Assembly: GCA_018399915.1 (NCBI GenBank)
Contig: JAGYNW010000049.1
Location: forward strand, 1-11,197
Source of the DNA: Candidatus Omnitrophota bacterium
GTDB taxonomy: Bacteria; Omnitrophota; Gorgyraeia; Zapsychrales; Zapsychraceae
Direction: 5' to 3'
Length of the DNA stretch: 11,197 nucleotides
Part shown: positions 7,058 to 11,197 of the stretch, piece after piece
How the letters are laid out: every line of letters begins with the position of its first letter
How positions within the stretch are numbered: the stretch's first letter is position 1
Program-made: the position numbers and the translations under genes
Notes under the pieces: model-generated
Seen by the model: the letters and a program-made list of their open reading frames with translations, nothing else
The model's database searches: none
Told to the model about the DNA's origin: nothing

Positions 7058-7092
7058 TAATTAATTACCATTAATCAAGAAGGGGTGGAAAA

Positions 7093-9777
7093 ATGGCAAA
7101 AAAATATGTGTATTTTTTTGGCGAAGGAAAAGCTGAAGGCAAGGCTTCAATGAAAGAATTGTTGGGCGGAAAGGGAGCGAATTTGGCTGAGATGTCCAGT
7201 ATCGGGGTCCCTGTGCCTCCCGGGTTTACAATCTCGACGGAAGTTTGTGATTATTATTATAAACATGGAAAGAAAAAACCCGTAGAGCTTGATAAGCAGA
7301 TCGAAATCAATATTAAAAAGTTAGAAAAGACCATGGGTGCCAAATTCAATGACAAGGTCAATCCTTTGTTGGTATCAGTGCGCAGCGGGGCCGCGGTTTC
7401 CATGCCGGGTATGATGGATACGGTCCTGAATTTAGGGATCAATGATGAAGTAGCCCTGGCCTTGGCCAAAAAGACGAATAATGAGCGCATGGCATGGGAT
7501 TCTTACCGCAGATTCATCAATATGTTCGGAGATGTCTGTATGGGCGTGGCTCACGAACATTTTGAGGATGAATTGTCCCGCATTAAGAAAAAGTATAAAA
7601 AGAAATTGGATACGGATTTGACGGTTGAAGAGTTAAAAGAAGTGGTTGATGCCTATAAAAAAGTATACAGGAAAACCGTAGGCAAAAATTTCCCCACAGA
7701 TGCCAGAGAGCAGCTCGGTTACGCGATCAACGCGGTTATCGGTTCCTGGAATATTCCCAGGGCGGTCCGTTACCGGGAGATCAATAAGATGCATGGCTTA
7801 AAAGGGACGGCGGTCAATGTGCAGGCTATGGCATTTGGAAACATGGGCTCGACTTCCGGGACCGGTGTGGCCTTTACCCGGAATCCGGCAGATGGGACCA
7901 ATAAATTTTTCGGCGAGTTTCTTATCAATGCGCAGGGTGAAGATGTGGTCGCCGGGATCCGAACTCCGGAACCCATTGCTGATCTCAAAAAAGAATGGCC
8001 GAAGATGTACAAGGAATTGGATGCTATCCGACATAAGCTCGAAAGGCATTATAAGGATATGCAGGATGTCGAGTTTACTATCCAGGAAGGCAAGCTTTTT
8101 ATGCTGCAGACCCGGACTGGTAAGCGGACAGGTTTGGCTGCGGTCAAGATCGCGGTTGACATGGTTAAGGAAAAGTTGATCTCTGAGAAGGTGGCATTAA
8201 GCCGGATTGAAGGCGAGCACTTGAATCAGTTACTTTTCCCTATTCTTGATCCGAAAGACAAATCAGCTGCATTATCCGCCAAGCGGTGTGTGGCTAAGGG
8301 ATTGCCCGCAGGTCCGGGTGCGGCTAACGGTCAGGTTGTGTTTACGGCTGAAGACGCCGAACAGTGGGTCAAAAAAGGGAAAAAGGTTATTTTGGCAAGG
8401 AAGGAAACTTCGCCCGAGGATGTTAGCGGTATGTGGGCGGCTAAAGCGATCTTGACCTCTACCGGAGGCATGACTTCGCACGCGGCGGTCGTTGCCCGTG
8501 GTTGGGGTAAATGCTGTGTTGTCGGTTGTTCTGAATTGGAGATCGATTATAAAAAGAAAACCATCAAGGTCGATGGACGTACCATTAAAGAAGGTGATGA
8601 TATTTCCATTGATGGTTCTACCGGAGAAGTTATTCTCGGTACTGTGGCCACTTCCTCTTCACCGGTTATTGCCGGCATCGTAGAGGGTAAGGCCGGAGCC
8701 AGGAAACATCCTATCTGCAAGATCTTTTTAGAAGTCATGAAATGGGCGGATAAATACAGAAAAATCAATGTCAGGACCAACGCCGATTCTCCGAAAGACG
8801 CTGCGGCGGCGCGCGCTTTGGGTGCTGAAGGCATCGGGTTAACCAGGACGGAACATATGTTCTTTGAAGGGGAACGTATTTGGGCGGTTCGGGAGATGAT
8901 CCTGGCGGATGATCAAAAAGGCCGTGAAGCGGCTTTGAAGAAATTGCTTCCGCTTCAAAGGAAAGACTTTGAAGGTATCTTTAAGGCAATGAACGGATAC
9001 CCTGTGACGATCCGTCTTTTAGATCCCCCTTTACACGAATTCCTTCCGCATGAGGCCAAGGGACAAAAAGAAATGGCCAAGCGGTTGAAAATGAGTCCGG
9101 CTAAAGTCAAAGCTAAAGTGGATTCATTGCATGAGTTCAATCCGATGCTCGGACATAGAGGCTGCCGTTTGTCAATTACTTATCCGGAGATCTGCGTGAT
9201 GCAGGCTACGGCGATTATTGAGGCAGCCTGTAACATGGCTAAAAAGCGGGTAAAGGTATTGCCGGAGATCATGATCCCTCTGATAGGCACCAAAAAAGAG
9301 TATGATATTTTAGAGAAGATCATCAGAGAAACCGCCGATGCGATCATCAAGGCCAAAAAAGTGAAACTGAACTACATGGTCGGAACCATGATGGAGATCC
9401 CGCGGGCCACGTTGGTAGCGGATAAGGTTGCGCAGAGCGCGGAATTCTTCTCTTTTGGAACCAACGATCTCACCCAGATGACATTGGGCTACAGCCGCGA
9501 TGATGTCGGCTCTTTCCTTCCGGATTATATTGATCACAAGATCTTCAGGGAAGATCCGTTTGCCTCTATTGATCAGGAAGGCGTTGGCCAGTTGGTCAAA
9601 CTTGGGGTCGAAAGAGGAAGAAAGACCAACAAAAAGTTGAAATGCGGTGTTTGTGGAGAGCATGGGGGAGACCCGGCTTCAGTGAAATTCTTCGCGGATG
9701 TAGGATTGAACTATGTGAGTTGTTCTCCTTACAGAGTTCCGATCGCGCGATTAGCTGCGGCTCAAGCTGCAATATAA
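7093..9777 (+). CDS. ppdK: Pyruvate, phosphate dikinase
   Basis: PpdK catalyses the reversible conversion of pyruvate, ATP and phosphate into PEP, AMP and PPi; anaerobes often use it glycolytically to gain ATP from PEP and PPi. At 894 aa it is full length. The N-terminal ATP-grasp domain (about 1-350) includes GGKGANLAEM and VRSGAAVSMPGMMDTVLNLG. The swivelling phosphohistidine domain (about 385-520) carries GGMTSHAAVVAR with catalytic H463. The C-terminal TIM barrel (about 540-890) has GIGLTRTEHMFF, NPMLGHRGCRL, GTMMEIPRA, FFSFGTNDLTQ and CGVCGEHGGDP with acid/base C854. All catalytic motifs are intact. The start has AGAAGGGG and GTGG just upstream of ATG 7093. The gene ends with tandem stops TAA-TGA (9775-9780), and a highly structured intergenic segment begins at the next base. 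It shares a probable transcript with glyQS. Confidence 0.97.
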   Translation: MAKKYVYFFGEGKAEGKASMKELLGGKGANLAEMSSIGVPVPPGFTISTEVCDYYYKHGKKKPVELDKQIEINIKKLEKTMGAKFNDKVNPLLVSVRSGAAVSMPGMMDTVLNLGINDEVALALAKKTNNERMAWDSYRRFINMFGDVCMGVAHEHFEDELSRIKKKYKKKLDTDLTVEELKEVVDAYKKVYRKTVGKNFPTDAREQLGYAINAVIGSWNIPRAVRYREINKMHGLKGTAVNVQAMAFGNMGSTSGTGVAFTRNPADGTNKFFGEFLINAQGEDVVAGIRTPEPIADLKKEWPKMYKELDAIRHKLERHYKDMQDVEFTIQEGKLFMLQTRTGKRTGLAAVKIAVDMVKEKLISEKVALSRIEGEHLNQLLFPILDPKDKSAALSAKRCVAKGLPAGPGAANGQVVFTAEDAEQWVKKGKKVILARKETSPEDVSGMWAAKAILTSTGGMTSHAAVVARGWGKCCVVGCSELEIDYKKKTIKVDGRTIKEGDDISIDGSTGEVILGTVATSSSPVIAGIVEGKAGARKHPICKIFLEVMKWADKYRKINVRTNADSPKDAAAARALGAEGIGLTRTEHMFFEGERIWAVREMILADDQKGREAALKKLLPLQRKDFEGIFKAMNGYPVTIRLLDPPLHEFLPHEAKGQKEMAKRLKMSPAKVKAKVDSLHEFNPMLGHRGCRLSITYPEICVMQATAIIEAACNMAKKRVKVLPEIMIPLIGTKKEYDILEKIIRETADAIIKAKKVKLNYMVGTMMEIPRATLVADKVAQSAEFFSFGTNDLTQMTLGYSRDDVGSFLPDYIDHKIFREDPFASIDQEGVGQLVKLGVERGRKTNKKLKCGVCGEHGGDPASVKFFADVGLNYVSCSPYRVPIARLAAAQAAI

Positions 9778-9789
9778 TGAAAATTTAGG

Positions 9790-9819
9790 TTGCCTTTTGA
9801 TATGGGTTGAGAATATAAT
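9790..9819 (+). promoter_or_regulatory. Candidate sigma-70 promoter for the sigma-factor gene
   Basis: TTGCCT (9790-9795, four of six to TTGACA) and a perfect TATAAT (9814-9819) are separated by 18 nt. Transcription would begin about 9826, giving a 5' UTR of about 108 nt that keeps hairpin P3 intact and loses the 5' arms of P1 and P2. The -35 lies in the P1 5' arm and the -10 straddles the tip of P2. The AT-rich context means a chance TATAAT is possible. Confidence 0.5.
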
Positions 9820-9847
9820 ATATAAATATTCTTAGCCTGTACAAAGT

Positions 9848-9888
9848 CTTTACGGTTTCATTCCTGAAAAAGGAATGAAACCGTAAAG
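9848..9888 (+). repeat. Perfect 17-bp inverted repeat (hairpin P3)
   Basis: CTTTACGGTTTCATTCC (9848-9864) and its exact reverse complement (9872-9888) flank TGAAAAA. No run of T follows on either strand, so it lacks the second half of an intrinsic terminator. It would be present in transcripts reading through from ppdK and in those starting at the candidate promoter at 9790-9819. A stem this long and perfect is a possible double-strand RNase substrate or a DNA-level palindrome. Confidence 0.85.
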
Positions 9889-9933
9889 AGGCAACCCAAT
9901 TTCGCTTAATAGAACAAACAAAAGGTTTTTCCC

Positions 9934-10755
9934 ATGGTGGATTCAATCAAAGCTTATCTTAAGGATGTCAGACCCATCCCATTACTTTCTTCCGATGAAG
10001 AAGTCGATCTGGCCCGTAAAGTCCAGAAGGGTGATAAAAAAGCCCGGGATAAAATGATCCGTTCCAATTTGCGTTTGGTTATCAGTATTGCCAAGCGTTA
10101 CGTAAATTTAGGTGTGCCTTTCAGTGACCTTATTGAAGAAGGAAATATCGGGCTGATGAAAAGTGTGGAGAAGTTTGACCCGGAAAGAGGTTTCCGTTTT
10201 TCCACTTACGCGGCCTGGTGGATCAAGCAAGGTATTTCGCGTGCGATTATTGATCAAGGGAAGATGATCCGCGTGCCTGTTTATATGAACGAGGAGATTC
10301 TCAAATACAAAAAAATGATAGAGAAATTGACCCATACACTGAAGCGCAAACCCGACGCCCGGGAAATCGCGAAAAAGATGAAGATCCCGGTTGAAAAGGT
10401 GCGGGAATGGGAGAACTCGATCGCAAAGATGTCGAGCCTGGATGCGCCTATCGGTGAGGATGGGGATGGTCAGGTTAAAGATATTATTGAAGACCAAAAC
10501 ATCGTTGCACCCGATGAGTTGTTGGAAAGTTTTTTTAACAAAGAGCGGGCTATGGGTGTTCTTCAAATGCTTAATGAGCGCGAGCGTAAGATTTTGGATA
10601 TGCGTTTCGGGCTTACGGATGGCGGGGAGCATACTCTAGCGGAAATTTCTAAAGTCTTGGGGATTTCCCGCGAACGCGTCAGACAAATTGAGGCCGCGAC
10701 GATCAAGAAGATCAGGCAAATCATTGAAGACGAAGACAATGAGAATGAGTTTTAA
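9934..10755 (+). CDS. RNA polymerase sigma-70 family factor, RpoD/SigA-like
   Basis: This sigma factor directs RNA polymerase to promoters. At 273 aa it is short because it lacks region 1.1 and the nonconserved insert of large primary factors. It opens directly with region 1.2 (DSIKAYLKDVRPIPLLS, 3-19). Region 2 covers about 40-107: NLRLVISIAKRY, DLIEEGNIGLMKSVEKFDPERGFRFSTYAAWWIKQ in sequence, with the 2.4 element YAAWWIKQGISRAI. Region 3 is about 108-190 and region 4 about 207-265, with ERERKILDMRFGL and the -35-binding helix-turn-helix LAEISKVLGISRERVRQIE. The start has AAAGG at 9921-9925, 8 nt before ATG 9934. Without region 1.1 it could be the primary factor of a lineage with short SigA or a group 2 factor; the region 3 start (VPVYMNEEI rather than the common VPVHM) leans to the latter. 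A terminator closes the gene. Confidence 0.92.
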   Translation: MVDSIKAYLKDVRPIPLLSSDEEVDLARKVQKGDKKARDKMIRSNLRLVISIAKRYVNLGVPFSDLIEEGNIGLMKSVEKFDPERGFRFSTYAAWWIKQGISRAIIDQGKMIRVPVYMNEEILKYKKMIEKLTHTLKRKPDAREIAKKMKIPVEKVREWENSIAKMSSLDAPIGEDGDGQVKDIIEDQNIVAPDELLESFFNKERAMGVLQMLNERERKILDMRFGLTDGGEHTLAEISKVLGISRERVRQIEAATIKKIRQIIEDEDNENEF

Positions 10756-10791
10756 TGGGTTTTGGACGCAAAAGTAAAACGCAGTTTCTGG

Positions 10792-10822
10792 AGAGTCGGC
10801 ATTCGGCCGGCTCTTTTTATTT
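10792..10822 (+). terminator. Intrinsic terminator after the sigma-factor gene
   Basis: AGAGTCGGC (10792-10800) pairs with GCCGGCTCT (10806-10814) over 9 bp with a single T-G wobble and a 5-nt loop. It is followed at once by TTTTATTT (10815-10822). The GC-rich stem and U-tract make a standard Rho-independent terminator 37 nt past the stop codon. It separates the sigma gene from apt, which therefore needs its own promoter in the roughly 55 nt that follow, or readthrough. I see no convincing promoter there. Confidence 0.85.
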
Positions 10823-10878
10823 CCATCGCTAAGGGTCGAGTTAATAAGAAAACGCGCAGATAAAGAAAGGATGGGAGC

Positions 10879-11197
10879 ATGGACATGAAAACTATTGCCA
10901 CTGAATTATCAGGGATTATCCGAGACATTCCGGATTTTCCGAAAGAGGGGATCCTTTTTAAAGATATTACAACGCTTTTGCAGGATAAAGACGCCTTGCG
11001 CAAATCCATTGATGTCTTGGCTGAGGAATATAAGGATAAAGGGGTCGAATATATAGTGGGTGCAGAGGCCAGAGGTTTTATTTTTGGGGCGGCTTTAGCG
11101 TACAAATTAAACGCGGGCTTTATCCCTGTGCGGAAACCCGGTAAATTGCCGTATCGGACCAAGCAGCATACCTATGATCTGGAATATGGGACCGACA
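10879..11197 (+). CDS. apt: Adenine phosphoribosyltransferase, N-terminal part (3' truncated)
   Basis: Apt salvages adenine with PRPP to give AMP and PPi in the cytoplasm. The window holds 106 complete codons of a protein that is usually about 170-180 aa. The conserved N-terminal signature is clear: IIRDIPDFPKEGILFKDITTLL (residues 13-34) and VEYIVGAEARGFIFGAALAY (56-75), then the base-binding and flexible-loop region FIPVRKPGKLPYRT (81-94). The PRPP-binding motif lies beyond the window edge. Two starts are possible: ATG 10879 with AAAGG at 10866-10870, or ATG 10885 with GGGAG at 10873-10877; they differ by two residues. The gene is cut off from the sigma gene by an intrinsic terminator. Confidence 0.93.
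   Translation, partial: MDMKTIATELSGIIRDIPDFPKEGILFKDITTLLQDKDALRKSIDVLAEEYKDKGVEYIVGAEARGFIFGAALAYKLNAGFIPVRKPGKLPYRTKQHTYDLEYGTD

Larger units (their letters stand above)
9781..9902 (+). other. 122-nt three-way-junction inverted-repeat element between ppdK and the sigma gene
   Basis: Base by base, the segment forms three stems. P1 is 9788-9795 with 9889-9896 (8 bp), extended past a small internal loop by 9781-9785 with 9898-9902 (5 bp). P2 is 9801-9816 with 9826-9841: 16 bp including four G-U pairs and a 9-nt AT loop. P3 is 9848-9864 with 9872-9888: 17 perfect Watson-Crick pairs and a 7-nt TGAAAAA loop. P3 abuts P1 with no unpaired base, so the two could stack coaxially. The G-U pairs of P2 would be A-C mismatches in the opposite transcript, so the fold suits RNA read in the same direction as the genes. 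It starts right after the ppdK tandem stops and ends 31 nt before the sigma-factor ATG. There is no U-tract and no convincing target-site duplication. It could be a structured UTR, a processing site, a small RNA or a palindromic repeat element. I recognise no known RNA family. Confidence 0.7.

Noticed and set aside
7078..7092. AGAAGGGGTGG before ppdK, superficially like part of a T-box.
   Set aside because: It is a simple purine-rich Shine-Dalgarno region at the right distance from ATG 7093, with no supporting structure in a 35-nt gap.
9846..9902. Hairpin P3 as a Rho-independent terminator of ppdK.
   Set aside because: The stem is followed by AGGCAACCC with no U-tract on the + strand, and the minus strand also lacks one.
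9781..9902. tRNA-like or CRISPR-repeat interpretation of the structured gap.
   Set aside because: There is no anticodon arm/T-arm geometry or TTCGA-type T-loop, and no repeated unit with spacers; the repeats are inverted and single-copy in the window.
10752..11162. Minus-strand open frame opposite apt and the preceding terminator.
   Set aside because: It is antisense to apt, whose family motifs are clear, and it runs through the intrinsic terminator hairpin; no protein family is recognisable.

Overview
All genes in this window lie on the + strand. It reads as ordinary bacterial chromosome: moderate base composition, mostly short intergenic gaps, good Shine-Dalgarno sites, and no insertion sequence, integrase, CRISPR array or rRNA/tRNA gene that I can recognise. 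The gene content suggests an uncultivated, probably anaerobic and fermentative bacterium: an Nfn/sulfide-dehydrogenase-type flavoprotein pair, pyruvate phosphate dikinase, single-chain glycyl-tRNA synthetase, a compact primary-type sigma factor, a short zinc-ribbon membrane protein and a tiny lipoprotein. The overall feel is PVC-like, perhaps Omnitrophota, but this is impression only; no marker in the window fixes the phylum.

Layout. 1-465 is the 3' end of a coiled-coil protein gene, followed by a 52-residue lipoprotein gene (504-662) too small for most gene callers. A plausible promoter (690-718) precedes a tight three-gene unit: nfnA (760-1638), nfnB (1551-2912, overlapping nfnA by 88 nt) and panB (2916-3779, 3 nt after nfnB). 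A zinc-ribbon/two-helix membrane protein (3802-4158) and a radical SAM enzyme with a degenerate B12-type N-terminal domain (4217-5623) follow. Then come glyQS (about 5768-7057), ppdK (7093-9777), a sigma-70 factor of the RpoD/SigA type (9934-10755) ending in a clear intrinsic terminator (10792-10822), and the start of apt (10879 to the window end).

How the genes fit together. NfnAB moves electrons between NADH, ferredoxin and NADPH (or acts as a sulfide dehydrogenase). PanB makes ketopantoate, whose next reduction uses NADPH, so co-transcription is metabolically sensible. PpdK interconverts PEP/AMP/PPi and pyruvate/ATP/Pi, a PPi-linked energy route, and apt also releases PPi. glyQS and the sigma factor are housekeeping functions.

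The most unusual thing is not a protein. The 153-nt gap between ppdK and the sigma gene is almost entirely taken up by a 122-nt segment (9781-9902) that folds on paper into a three-way junction: a closing stem of 8+5 bp, a 16-bp stem whose four G-U pairs only work in the + strand RNA, and a perfect 17-bp stem. A consensus-like promoter (TTGCCT-18-TATAAT) is embedded in its 5' half. There is no U-tract, so it is not a standard terminator. It may be a structured leader or 3'-UTR RNA, an attenuator or processing site, or a small palindromic repeat element; I cannot tell which from one copy.
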